Notes under the pieces: generated by a model
What the model was told of the DNA's origin: nothing
Seen by the model: the letters and a program-made list of their open reading frames with translations, nothing else
The model's database searches: none
In this document: positions 1 through 7,124 of the stretch, in pieces
Layout of the letters: every line of letters begins with the position of its first letter
How positions within the stretch are numbered: position 1 is the stretch's first letter
Position numbers and translations under genes: made by a program
DNA from: an uncultured Eubacterium sp.
Lineage (GTDB): Bacteria; Bacillota; Clostridia; Oscillospirales; Acutalibacteraceae
Direction: 5' to 3'
DNA: 29,193 nt
NCBI GenBank assembly: GCA_902462495.1
Contig: CABQCC010000006.1
Coordinates: 1 to 29,193 of the forward strand

Positions 1-26
1 GGAAGATGTATATAAATACCTCGACT

Positions 27-173
27 GAGCAAAAAACGAAAAACGCCAAAAATGCAGTAGGTTCGATACCTACGGCATTTTTAAAACCCCACCGTCAACA
101 CTTCGTGTTGCCACCTCCCCTTGCATCAATGGGAGGCATAATTCGGTTGATTATATTTTGGCGTGTTTCAGGA
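27..173 (-). repeat. Dispersed palindromic repeat, copy 1
   Basis: This non-coding element matches the reverse complement of 6823-6965. Read on the minus strand it begins 15 nt after the stop codon of the leftward ATPase gene. Inside are 13-bp terminal inverted repeats (156-168 and 39-51, differing at one position; core CGCCAAAA). Next come a CCTCCC/GGGAGG dyad, a CAACAC/GTGTTG hairpin around 97-111, and a 15-bp hairpin with A/T-rich base at 48-82. The last hairpin can terminate transcription on either strand. The GGGGAGGTGG and GACGG(A/T)GGGG modules resemble a repeat family common in gut Clostridia (from memory, not searched). No protein-coding evidence. Confidence 0.8.
48..82 (-). terminator. 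Hairpin terminator inside repeat copy 1
   Basis: A stem of 48-62 with 68-82 has 14 of 15 pairs, one A/G mismatch at 56/74, and loop ATCGA on the minus strand, with five A-T pairs at its base so that a U tract follows in either direction. It is the first strong terminator downstream of the leftward amino-acid importer operon and probably ends it. Confidence 0.6.
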
Positions 174-187
174 ACTTTATCGACAGT

Positions 188-931
188 CTATAGTACTTTT
201 GATAAGAACTCAACCAATCTTTGGTCTTTTGGATGATTGAAGATGTCGTCAGGTGTGCCTTGTTCAAGGATTTTTCCCTCGTCCATAAAGATGACTCTTG
301 TGGCAACTTCTTTTGCAAAGCCCATTTCGTGGGTTACGATAACCATTGTCATACCTTTGTTTGCAAGCTCTTTCATAACCTGCAAAACCTCGCCTACCAT
401 TTCAGGGTCGAGTGCCGAGGTCGGCTCATCAAAAAGCATAACCTCAGGTTCCATACAAAGTGCTCTTACAATTGCAACTCTCTGCTTTTGACCGCCCGAA
501 AGCTGGCTCGGATATGCGTCTGCTCGGTCACGAAGTCCGACTGCGTCAAGGAGTTCAAGTGCCTTTGCCTCGGCGTCTGCCTGTGATTTTTTGAGCAATT
601 TCATTGGCGCAATGGTCAAATTGCGGAGAATTGTCATATTTGGGAAAAGGTTGAAGTGCTGGAACACCATACCCATTTTTTGTCTGTGTTTGTTGATGTT
701 GAGCTTTGGATTTGTCAAATCCTCACCGTCAAAAACGATGTGTCCGTCTGTCGGAACTTCAAGAAGATTGAGCGAACGGAGCATTGTTGATTTACCCGAA
801 CCTGACGGACCGATAATAACAACAACTTCGCCTTTGTTGATTTCGAGGTTAACTCCGTCAAGAGCCTTAACCTCTCCGCCGAGATAGTACTTTTTTACAT
901 TGTTTACGGCAATAAGTGCTTTATCGTTCAT
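188..931 (-). CDS. Polar amino-acid ABC importer, ATP-binding protein
   Basis: This 247-residue ATPase energises uptake of a polar amino acid through the adjoining permease (GlnQ/ArtM/HisP type). It shows Walker A GPSGSGKST, a Q-loop in VFQHFNLFP, signature LSGGQKQR, Walker B VMLFDEPTSALD and an H-loop in VTHEMGF, all intact and at normal family length. I chose the ATG at 931 rather than 964: AAGGAGG lies about 10 nt upstream, and the extra residues of the longer frame come from the permease 3' end. The gene overlaps the permease stop (921-923) by 11 nt, indicating translational coupling. Arginine, glutamine or cystine are possible substrates; the family alone does not decide. Confidence 0.93.
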   Translation of the reverse strand: MNDKALIAVNNVKKYYLGGEVKALDGVNLEINKGEVVVIIGPSGSGKSTMLRSLNLLEVPTDGHIVFDGEDLTNPKLNINKHRQKMGMVFQHFNLFPNMTILRNLTIAPMKLLKKSQADAEAKALELLDAVGLRDRADAYPSQLSGGQKQRVAIVRALCMEPEVMLFDEPTSALDPEMVGEVLQVMKELANKGMTMVIVTHEMGFAKEVATRVIFMDEGKILEQGTPDDIFNHPKDQRLVEFLSKVL

Positions 932-1679
932 TCTTACGGAGCCTCCTTTCAAGCAATCCTGCAAGTTTTGTGAGAAGCATAACGATTATAAGGTAAACGA
1001 GTGCAACTGACAAAAGCGGCATATAATATGAATATGTTGCTGCCGAAATGCTTGAACCTGCCTTTGTGAGGTCGGTTACGGCAACATAACCTGCAACAGA
1101 TGTTTCCTTGAGGAGTGCAATGAATTCGTTGAGGAGAGTAGGCAAAACAGCCTTGAACATCTGTGGCAAAATGATGTATCTCATAGTTTGAAAGTAGTTG
1201 AAACCGATTGAACGGCCTGCTTCAAACTGACCTTCATCAATCGACATAATACCGCCACGGAAGATTTCCGCAACATACGCACCGGAGTTGATACCAAATG
1301 CAAATATGGCAACGCCGACGCCGTTTGATGATGATGCAAATATAATGAAATATGTTATAAGGAGTTGAACTACAACAGGTGTACCTCTGATGACAGTGAG
1401 GTAAATTTTGCAGATGAAATTGAGAAATCTCATAATAAACCAAGTGAATCCGCCACGAATTTTGAGAGATTCCTCGTTTTTGTCGTATGAGGTACGAACT
1501 GCGGCGATAAGCACACCGATTACAATGCCGATGATTGCGGCAACAGCTGTAATTTTAAGTGTGTTTCCAAGACCTGTAACCATATACTTCCATCGGTCTT
1601 TTTGTATAAAGTTGAGGTCAAATTGTTCTTTGAAGTTTTCCACAAAAGCGGGAGCCTTCATTAAAATAATATCTAACAT
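921..1679 (-). CDS. Polar amino-acid ABC importer, permease
   Basis: A HisM/GlnP-family inner-membrane permease of 252 residues. An unusually long hydrophilic N-terminus (about 35 residues) precedes the first membrane helix, in which GLGNTLKIT begins the transport domain. The EAA-type cytoplasmic loop that docks the ATPase is seen as EAGRSIGFNYFQTMRYIILPQ. Start ATG at 1679 has GGAG seven nucleotides upstream. It is the middle gene of the operon binding protein, permease, ATPase, separated from the binding-protein gene by a 12-bp perfect hairpin (1695-1723) and overlapping the ATPase start. Substrate unknown. Confidence 0.92.
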   Translation of the reverse strand: MLDIILMKAPAFVENFKEQFDLNFIQKDRWKYMVTGLGNTLKITAVAAIIGIVIGVLIAAVRTSYDKNEESLKIRGGFTWFIMRFLNFICKIYLTVIRGTPVVVQLLITYFIIFASSSNGVGVAIFAFGINSGAYVAEIFRGGIMSIDEGQFEAGRSIGFNYFQTMRYIILPQMFKAVLPTLLNEFIALLKETSVAGYVAVTDLTKAGSSISAATYSYYMPLLSVALVYLIIVMLLTKLAGLLERRLRKNER

Positions 1680-1694
1680 TTTGTATCTCCGTAA

Positions 1695-1723
1695 ATAAAG
1701 GCGAACGATAGGTTCGCCTTTAT
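1695..1723 (-). terminator. Intercistronic hairpin between binding protein and permease
   Basis: A perfect 12-bp stem (ATAAAGGCGAAC with its complement) and 5-nt loop lie between the binding-protein stop (1750) and the permease SD. The trailing T content is modest (TTTAT), so it probably attenuates transcription or protects the upstream mRNA 3' end instead of stopping all transcription. This would favour binding protein over permease. Confidence 0.65.
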
Positions 1724-1749
1724 ATTTTGTTTATGATGCCAAATTATTC

Positions 1750-2520
1750 TTATTCAGCTTTGATGTAATTGTTAACGATTTTTTGAACTGTGCCGTCTGC
1801 AATGAGTTCCTTGAGAGCATTGTTAACCTTTGTTTGAAGCTCTGTGTTGTCTTTCTTGAAGCAGATTGCATATTCTTCTTCAGCATATGATGTGCTGAGG
1901 ATTTCCAATCCCTCGTTTGATGAAACGAATGATTTTGCCGGCTCGTTGTCGATGATTACACAATCAATCTTGCCTGCAAGAAGAGCCTGAACTGCGTCTG
2001 CACCCTTGTCGAATTCCTGAACTGCCTCGTCACCGAAGTCGTCCTTTGCATAGATGTCGCCTGTTGTGCCGAGCTGAACACCAATCTTTGTTTTTTCGTT
2101 GAGGTCGTCAACCGACTTGATGTCGCTGCCCTGCTTAACAATGATTGACTGAATGCCTGTTGCGTAACCGTCTGAAAAAGCAACGCTCTTTTCACGGTCA
2201 GGAGTAACAGTCAAGCCTGCCATACCCATATCGTACTTACCGCTTTGTACACCTGGGATGATAGCCTCAAACTTTGTGTCAACAACTTCAAGCTTCATAC
2301 CGAGCTTGTCTGCGATTGCCTGTGCAACATCAATGTCGATACCTTTAACTTGGTCGCCCTCATTATATTCGTATGGAGGGAACTCTGCATTTGTTACCAT
2401 TGTCAATGTTGCTTGTGTGTCGTCTTTGTTTGTGTCATCTGATTTTTTCTCGCTTGAGCATGCAACGAAGCTTACGCAAATCATCAATGCTGCAAGAAGA
2501 ACCGCTAAAAACTTTTTCAT
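1750..2520 (-). CDS. Amino-acid ABC importer, substrate-binding lipoprotein
   Basis: This family 3 extracellular solute-binding protein (256 residues) captures an amino acid outside the membrane. A lipoprotein signal peptide ends at Cys21 (FVAC), followed by a Ser/Lys/Asp-rich linker. The mature domain starts with LTMVTNAEFPPYEYNEG and carries the typical GIDIDVAQAIADKLG and YDMGMAGLTVTPDREKSVAFS segments; the YDMGMAG..T..R motif marks amino-acid binders. AAGGAGA lies 9 nt before the ATG. It leads the leftward operon and is divergent from a second binding-protein gene at 2785. A perfect ArgR-type box upstream makes arginine-linked regulation likely, though the ligand itself is not proven. Confidence 0.93.
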   Translation of the reverse strand: MKKFLAVLLAALMICVSFVACSSEKKSDDTNKDDTQATLTMVTNAEFPPYEYNEGDQVKGIDIDVAQAIADKLGMKLEVVDTKFEAIIPGVQSGKYDMGMAGLTVTPDREKSVAFSDGYATGIQSIIVKQGSDIKSVDDLNEKTKIGVQLGTTGDIYAKDDFGDEAVQEFDKGADAVQALLAGKIDCVIIDNEPAKSFVSSNEGLEILSTSYAEEEYAICFKKDNTELQTKVNNALKELIADGTVQKIVNNYIKAE

Positions 2521-2555
2521 AATCTTTGTCTCCTTTGTTGTTGTCGTTTTCAGTG

Positions 2556-2584
2556 ATTACACAATAACACATAATGTATTTTTT
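2556..2584 (-). promoter_or_regulatory. Candidate sigma-A promoter, leftward, proximal
   Basis: On the minus strand TTGCAA, a 17-nt spacer and TATTGT occur upstream of the binding-protein SD. It is a moderate match, and a second candidate lies further upstream. Confidence 0.4.
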
Positions 2585-2604
2585 TGCAATAGTTATGCTA
2601 AAAA

Positions 2605-2618
2605 TGAATATTTATTCA
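2605..2618. promoter_or_regulatory. ArgR/AhrC operator (ARG box)
   Basis: TGAATATTTATTCA matches the established ARG-box pattern TGAAT-N4-ATTCA exactly, and the dyad extends to 11-bp arms through flanking A/T. It lies between the divergent importer operons, just downstream of the distal leftward promoter (TATAAT at 2650-2655), where a bound arginine repressor could block leftward transcription and possibly influence the rightward promoter about 105 bp away. No argR gene is in this window. Confidence 0.7.
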
Positions 2619-2649
2619 TTTTTTATACATTCCGCTGTATATTATTTAC

Positions 2650-2677
2650 ATTATAGTGTAGGGATTCTTTATGCAAA
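2650..2677 (-). promoter_or_regulatory. Sigma-A promoter, leftward, distal
   Basis: On the minus strand TTTGCA (2672-2677), a 16-nt spacer and perfect TATAAT (2650-2655) are present. The transcript would run through the ARG box before reaching the binding-protein gene. Confidence 0.55.
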
Positions 2678-2721
2678 ATGCACAAAAATGCAAATTTCTT
2701 TAGATTTTATCGTATTACCAC

Positions 2722-2750
2722 TTTACAACGCTAAAGAAATAAAGTATAAT
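2722..2750 (+). promoter_or_regulatory. Sigma-A promoter, rightward importer operon
   Basis: TTTACA (2722-2727), a 17-nt spacer and perfect TATAAT (2745-2750) sit about 35 nt before the ATG at 2785. Transcription would begin near 2757. Confidence 0.75.
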
Positions 2751-2784
2751 GAACTCATCAAATAAATCGAACGAGGTAGATATT

Positions 2785-3582
2785 ATGAAAACTATTAAAA
2801 AGGTTCTTGCGGTTGTTTTGGCAGTGCTTACAGTATGCTTTGCTTTCACAGCGTGCTCAGGCAACAAATCAAACGATTCAAACAAAACAGATTCGGAAAA
2901 GATTGTTGAATCAGGCAAACTCGTTGTAGGTATTACAGAATTTGCTCCTATTGACTATAAGGACGAAAACGGTAATTGGATTGGCTTTGATGCAGATTTT
3001 GCAAATATGGTTGCAGAAAAACTCGGCGTTAAGGCAGAGTTCCAAATTATTGATTGGGACAATAAGTTTCCTGAACTTCAGACAGGCTCAATCGACTGCA
3101 TCTGGAACGGTATGACAATTACAGATGAGGTAAAGATGAATTCGTCAGTTACTGATGCATACGCAATGAATCAGCAGGTTGTTGTTACAAAAACAGAACT
3201 TGCAGGTAAGATTAAATCTGTTGACGACCTTAAGAATCTTTCATTCGCAGCAGAGAACGGTTCGGCAGGTGCTGCGGCAGCAGAGAAGAACGGCCTTAAT
3301 GTAACAGCTGTTTCAACACAGGCAGACGCACTTTTGGAAGTTGCTTCGGGTTCATCGGACGCTTGCATCATCGACTCAACAATGGCAAAATCTATGACAG
3401 GCGAGGGCACAGACTATTCAGACCTCAAGGTTGCACTTGTTCTTCTTGACGAGCAATATGGTATCAGCTTCCGCAAGGGTAGTGATATGACAGAAAAGGT
3501 TAACAAGATTATTGCAGAATACAAGGCAGACGGCACATTGAAAAAGCTTTCTGAAAAGTACGGTATTCAGCTTGCAGAATAA
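2785..3582 (+). CDS. Second amino-acid ABC importer, substrate-binding lipoprotein
   Basis: A 265-residue family 3 solute-binding protein, paralogous in type to the divergent neighbour. The lipoprotein signal peptide ends at Cys24 (FTAC). The mature part carries LVVGITEFAPIDYKDENG, GFDADFANMVAEKLG and IDCIWNGMTITDEV, where Trp-Asn-Gly replaces the usual Met-Ala/Ser-Gly. Start ATG 2785 follows GAGGTAG; the in-frame start at 2749 lies in the -10 region of the promoter, so it cannot be used by that transcript. A hairpin terminator (3606-3637) separates it from its permease, and the permease has its own promoter. Substrate is some amino acid; cystine or glutamate-like ligands cannot be told apart here. 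Confidence 0.92.
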   Translation: MKTIKKVLAVVLAVLTVCFAFTACSGNKSNDSNKTDSEKIVESGKLVVGITEFAPIDYKDENGNWIGFDADFANMVAEKLGVKAEFQIIDWDNKFPELQTGSIDCIWNGMTITDEVKMNSSVTDAYAMNQQVVVTKTELAGKIKSVDDLKNLSFAAENGSAGAAAAEKNGLNVTAVSTQADALLEVASGSSDACIIDSTMAKSMTGEGTDYSDLKVALVLLDEQYGISFRKGSDMTEKVNKIIAEYKADGTLKKLSEKYGIQLAE

Positions 3583-3605
3583 TTACACAAATTAATCACT
3601 TTAGG

Positions 3606-3637
3606 GGCAGTTGCTTAGCTTTAGGCGACTGCCTTTT
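3606..3637 (+). terminator. Intercistronic terminator after second binding protein
   Basis: The stem GGCAGTTGC (3606-3614) pairs with GCGACTGCC (3625-3633) through one G-T wobble, followed by TTTT. The position between binding protein and permease mirrors the leftward operon. It should limit transcription into the permease. Confidence 0.7.
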
Positions 3638-3674
3638 GGTGGGTAATAGGCAATAATATCTATTAATACAGTTC

Positions 3675-3703
3675 TTGCTATAAGTACGGCAATATAATAT
3701 AAT
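3675..3703 (+). promoter_or_regulatory. Internal promoter before permease
   Basis: TTGCTA (3675-3680), a 17-nt spacer and TATAAT (3698-3703) are followed by an SD (TTAGGAG) and the permease ATG at 3734. It would allow permease, ATPase and alpha-galactosidase to be expressed apart from the binding protein. Confidence 0.6.
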
Positions 3704-3733
3704 GTATATAAATTTTAGGAGATTAATTTTATT

Positions 3734-4378
3734 ATGTTTTGGACAGTAACACTTGAATTGCTCAAGGGCTTTGCGGAAACGCTCAAGATTTTCGCACTCA
3801 CCCTTGTATTTTCACTTCCGTTGGGACTTGTGCTCAGCTTTTTCTCAATGTCAAAGTTTAAGCCTCTCAAGTATTTAACAAAGATTATTATTTGGGTTGT
3901 TCGTGGCACACCGCTTATGCTTCAACTTATTATTGTTTATTATGGTCCGGGCTTGATTTTCGGCTGGAATCTTATGGAGCGTTTCAATGCGGTTATTGTT
4001 GCGTTCGTTATCAACTATTCTTGCTATTTTAGCGAGATTTATCGTGGCGGTATCGAATCTATCCCAAAGGGACAAACCGAGGCAGGCTTGGTGCTTGGTA
4101 TGAGCAAAAGCCAAATCTTCTTTAGGGTAACACTTTTGCAGGTGGTCAAGAGAATTGTTCCGCCGATGAGCAACGAAATTATCACTCTTGTAAAGGATAC
4201 TTCTCTTGCCCGTATCATTGCGGTTTACGAAATCATCTTTATGGGACAGAACTTTATCAAATCGGCAGGTCTTATTTGGCCTCTGTTCTACACAGCCGCT
4301 TTCTATCTTGTTTTCTGCGGAATTCTCACCGTTCTTTTCCATTGGGCAGAAAAGAAAATGAGCTATTTTGAAGCGTAA
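3734..4378 (+). CDS. Second amino-acid ABC importer, permease
   Basis: A compact HisM/GlnP-type permease of 214 residues, a typical length for the family, predicted to have about five membrane helices. It carries VRGTPLMLQLIIVYYGPG and the docking-loop motif EAGLVLGMSKSQIFFRVTLLQ. TTTTAGGAG lies 13 nt upstream of the ATG. The ATPase gene follows after 12 nt with a clear SD (AAGGAGG), so the two are co-translated. Together with the binding protein at 2785 and the ATPase at 4391 it forms a complete importer in its own right, not a spare part of the leftward set. Confidence 0.92.
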   Translation: MFWTVTLELLKGFAETLKIFALTLVFSLPLGLVLSFFSMSKFKPLKYLTKIIIWVVRGTPLMLQLIIVYYGPGLIFGWNLMERFNAVIVAFVINYSCYFSEIYRGGIESIPKGQTEAGLVLGMSKSQIFFRVTLLQVVKRIVPPMSNEIITLVKDTSLARIIAVYEIIFMGQNFIKSAGLIWPLFYTAAFYLVFCGILTVLFHWAEKKMSYFEA

Positions 4379-4390
4379 GGAGGGGACATT

Positions 4391-5149
4391 ATGGCTTTGT
4401 TGGAAGTAAAAGGAATTAAGAAAAACTTTGGAAAAACAAAGGTGCTCAAGGGCATTGATTTTGAACTTCAAAAGGGCGAAGTTCTCTCAATTATCGGTTC
4501 TTCGGGTTCGGGAAAAACAACACTTTTGCGTTGCGTAAACTTTTTGGAATTCGCTGATGAAGGCACAATTTCGATTGACGGAAATGTGATTTATGACGGT
4601 GTAAAAAATAAAAAAATCAAGGATAAGGAACTCAAGGCAAAGCGTAGGCATTTTGGTCTTGTTTTTCAGGATTTCAATCTTTTTCCGCAGTACAGCGTGC
4701 TTAAAAATCTGACTCTTGCTCCGTCTCTTTTGGGACTCGGCACAAAGGACGAACTTGAACAACAAGCAAGGGAAATCATTGCAAGAGTAGGTCTTTCAGA
4801 AAAAATTGATTTTTATCCGTGTCAGCTTTCCGGCGGTCAAAAGCAGAGGGTTGCAATTGCAAGAGCACTTATGCTTAATCCTGATATTTTGTGCTTTGAC
4901 GAACCGACTTCGGCGCTTGACCCCGAGCTTACGGGTGAAGTGCTTAATGTAATCAAAAACTTAAAGGACGAGGGCAGCACCATGATTGTTGTTACTCACG
5001 AGATGGAATTTGCCAAAAATGTTTCTGACAAGATTATGTTTATGGCAGACGGTGTTGTTGAGGAAATCGGCACTCCGGAACAAATTTATGAAAATCCGCA
5101 GAGCGAAAAAACAAAAGCATTCCTTGCAAATTCGCTTGAAAAGTTTTGA
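4391..5149 (+). CDS. Second amino-acid ABC importer, ATP-binding protein
   Basis: A 252-residue GlnQ-type ATPase with Walker A GSSGSGKTT, Q-loop VFQDFNLFPQ, signature LSGGQKQR, Walker B ILCFDEPTSALD and H-loop VTHEMEF, all canonical. AAGGAGG stands 8 nt before the ATG. It is similar in plan to the ATPase at 188-931 but clearly diverged (an inserted charged segment, VKNKKIKDKELKAKRRH, precedes the Q-loop), arguing for an old duplication. The alpha-galactosidase gene begins only 12 nt after the stop. Confidence 0.93.
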   Translation: MALLEVKGIKKNFGKTKVLKGIDFELQKGEVLSIIGSSGSGKTTLLRCVNFLEFADEGTISIDGNVIYDGVKNKKIKDKELKAKRRHFGLVFQDFNLFPQYSVLKNLTLAPSLLGLGTKDELEQQAREIIARVGLSEKIDFYPCQLSGGQKQRVAIARALMLNPDILCFDEPTSALDPELTGEVLNVIKNLKDEGSTMIVVTHEMEFAKNVSDKIMFMADGVVEEIGTPEQIYENPQSEKTKAFLANSLEKF

Positions 5150-5161
5150 TGAGGAAAAATT

Positions 5162-6817
5162 ATGAATTATAAACTGAATTTCACCTATAAAACAGGCAAA
5201 GAACTCAAGACTACCGAAATTTCAAACGATGATGTTTCGTTTGATTTGCATCAGGCAGAAAACGGATTGACCTTGACTGTTATTCCTAAAAAAGAAATCA
5301 GCGACATCTCTTTTTATCTTGAAAGAGAATACGAATATCCGCAGGACAGCAGGTTCTTTGCAAACGGCTTTCAGTCGTGGACGGATACAAAGGAATTTGC
5401 CAAAAATGAATTGATGGCAGATGAGGGAATCGTCGGCAAAGGTCTGTTCGGCAAAAGTCCGTTTGGTATGAATTTGGTAGGTAACTACACCTTTGTTGAA
5501 CAGTCAAAAGAATGCGGTGTTTTTCATTCAATCTCATTCGCTTATGTCAGAAATGAGAAAACCATTGATTTCTTCGGTTCTCTCAACGACCGCACGGGAT
5601 ATACAATTATCTATGCGGATATGAACAAAAACACTCTCCGCTTTTCAAAAGATGTTGAGGGTATCACGATAAGTGAGCCGTATGAACTTCTCGATTTGTA
5701 TTTTGATAATGGCGGATATGACGAGGTTTTCGACAGATATTTTGCAAAGATGAATGTCAAGCCTTTGACCGACAAAAAGATAAAAGGCTACACTTCGTGG
5801 TATAATTATTATCAAAACATCAACGAAAAAATCATCCTTCGTGACCTTGAGGCAATCTCTGAAAAAACCGACAAGGTGAATACTTTTCAGATTGACGACG
5901 GCTATCAAACTTCGGTCGGCGATTGGCTTTCAATCAACAAAACCAAGTTCCCGAACGGTATGAAACCGATTGTTGAAAAAATCCACGCAAAAGGTTGGCA
6001 AGCAGGTTTGTGGCTTGCTCCGTTCGGTGCACAAAAAGGCTCAAAGTTGGCTTCTGAACATTCCAATTGGCTTATAAAAGGCAAAAACGGCAAGCCGATT
6101 ATGGTCGGCGCAAACTGGGGCGGTTTTTATGCGATTGATATTGACAACAAAGATGCAAGGGCGTATATCAAAAATGTGTTTGACACCGTGCTCAATGATT
6201 GGGGCTTCGACCTTGTAAAACTCGACTTTTTGTATGCAACTGCGGTTGTTCCGCTTCACAACAAAACAAGGGGACAGCTTGCTTATGAAAGCATTGATTT
6301 CCTCCGTGAATGTGTAGGCGACAAGCAGATTTTGGGTTGCGGAGTTCAGCAAATGCCGTGCTTCGGCAAGGTTGAATATATGCGAATCGGTGCGGATATG
6401 GATCTCGGCTGGAAACATAAGTTTTTCCGCAATCTCACTCACAGGGAAGATGTTTCAACCCCGAATGCCATCCACAACAGCGTGTACAGAAGATGCCTGA
6501 ATAACCGTGCGTTTCTCTGTGACCCCGATGTGTTCTTGCTCCGCAGAAGCAACATTAAGTTCACTTTTGAGCAACAAAAGGTGCTTGCAAAGTTCATCAA
6601 ACTTTTCGGTTCTGTACTCTTTATGAGTGACAATGTTCAGGAATATGATGACGAGCAGATGGCTGTTTTCAACGATACTTTGGCTGATGACGATATGCAA
6701 ATAGTTGCTATAAACGAAACTAACAACAAATTGTTTATAGATTACACTCAAAACGGCGAGCCGCACACACTCGGATTCTGTGTCACAGATGGTACTATTT
6801 ACTCATCAGACTGTTGA
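5162..6817 (+). CDS. Alpha-galactosidase, glycoside hydrolase family 36-like
   Basis: A 551-residue GH36/GH27-clan enzyme expected to remove terminal alpha-galactosyl groups from raffinose-type or melibiose substrates. An N-terminal beta-sandwich (about 1-200) precedes a TIM barrel (about 205-500). Visible motifs are GYTSWYNYYQNI, FQIDDGYQ..VGDWL (Asp245/246 region), the probable nucleophile Asp355 in VKLDFLYA, and the likely acid/base Asp412 in RIGADMDLGW. No signal peptide, so it acts in the cytoplasm. It is shorter than classical ~730-residue GH36 enzymes. Start ATG 5162 follows GATGAGGAAAAATT. Placement 12 nt after an amino-acid ABC ATPase gene is unusual, and no sugar importer is nearby. 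Confidence 0.88.
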   Translation: MNYKLNFTYKTGKELKTTEISNDDVSFDLHQAENGLTLTVIPKKEISDISFYLEREYEYPQDSRFFANGFQSWTDTKEFAKNELMADEGIVGKGLFGKSPFGMNLVGNYTFVEQSKECGVFHSISFAYVRNEKTIDFFGSLNDRTGYTIIYADMNKNTLRFSKDVEGITISEPYELLDLYFDNGGYDEVFDRYFAKMNVKPLTDKKIKGYTSWYNYYQNINEKIILRDLEAISEKTDKVNTFQIDDGYQTSVGDWLSINKTKFPNGMKPIVEKIHAKGWQAGLWLAPFGAQKGSKLASEHSNWLIKGKNGKPIMVGANWGGFYAIDIDNKDARAYIKNVFDTVLNDWGFDLVKLDFLYATAVVPLHNKTRGQLAYESIDFLRECVGDKQILGCGVQQMPCFGKVEYMRIGADMDLGWKHKFFRNLTHREDVSTPNAIHNSVYRRCLNNRAFLCDPDVFLLRRSNIKFTFEQQKVLAKFIKLFGSVLFMSDNVQEYDDEQMAVFNDTLADDDMQIVAINETNNKLFIDYTQNGEPHTLGFCVTDGTIYSSDC

Positions 6818-6822
6818 TAAAT

Positions 6823-6965
6823 CTCCTGAAACACGCCAAAAGATAACTACATTTGCCTCCACTTGACGCAAGGGGAGGTGGCAACACGAAGTGTTGACGG
6901 AGGGGTTAAAAAAAGCTGTAAGTATCGAACTTACAGCTTTTTTGGCGTTTTTCGTTTTTTGCTCG
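6823..6965 (+). repeat. Dispersed palindromic repeat, copy 2
   Basis: This is the inverted counterpart of 27-173. It begins 5 nt after the alpha-galactosidase stop. Terminal inverted repeats of 13 bp (6829-6841 and 6940-6952, one mismatch), the GGGGAGGTGG module, a CAACAC/GTGTTG hairpin and a terminator-like hairpin (6909-6943) appear in the same order relative to the upstream gene as in copy 1. The rest of the 307-bp gap to rpe holds a small GTAC dyad near 6971-6984, a second terminator (7037-7062) and the rpe promoter. Confidence 0.82.
6909..6943 (+). terminator. Hairpin terminator inside repeat copy 2
   Basis: A perfect 15-bp stem (6909-6923 with 6929-6943) and loop ATCGA end in a T tract. 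It is probably the terminator of the rightward importer/alpha-galactosidase operon. The stem differs from copy 1 by compensatory changes while the loop is identical. Confidence 0.65.
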
Positions 6966-7036
6966 GGGGCGGTACAATCGTACAGCTCCCACTCGCAAGA
7001 AAACGAAATTCAGAAGCTTTCTCAACAGCCTGCAAT

Positions 7037-7062
7037 GTGCCGATTCGTTTCGGCACTTTTTT
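7037..7062 (+). terminator. Intrinsic terminator upstream of rpe
   Basis: GTGCCGA (7037-7043) pairs with TCGGCAC (7050-7056), followed directly by six T. This is a textbook rho-independent terminator that backs up the one in the repeat and isolates rpe. Confidence 0.8.
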
Positions 7063-7063
7063 C

Positions 7064-7092
7064 TTGAATTATAGCGTATATAATGTTATAAT
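7064..7092 (+). promoter_or_regulatory. Promoter of the rpe operon
   Basis: TTGAAT (7064-7069), a 17-nt spacer and perfect TATAAT (7087-7092) lie 33 nt before the rpe ATG and start immediately after the terminator T tract. Confidence 0.65.
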
Positions 7093-7124
7093 ATATCGAC
7101 TATAAAAATGGAGCAGTATTACTT

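Noticed and set aside
57..73. Possible tRNA T-arm, GTAGG-TTCGATA-CCTAC
   Set aside because: No acceptor, D or anticodon arms can be found around it, so it is not a tRNA gene; kept only as a resemblance.
6..236. 76-codon open frame over the left repeat
   Set aside because: It lies in palindromic repeat sequence, has no SD, and overlaps the 3' end of the ATPase gene on the other strand.
3875..4471. 198-codon antisense open frame across permease and ATPase genes
   Set aside because: It is a shadow of two well-supported genes with full family motifs; no SD or promoter.
6863..7105. 80-codon open frame over the right repeat
   Set aside because: It crosses two terminator hairpins and a promoter and has no recognisable protein; the repeat explains the sequence.
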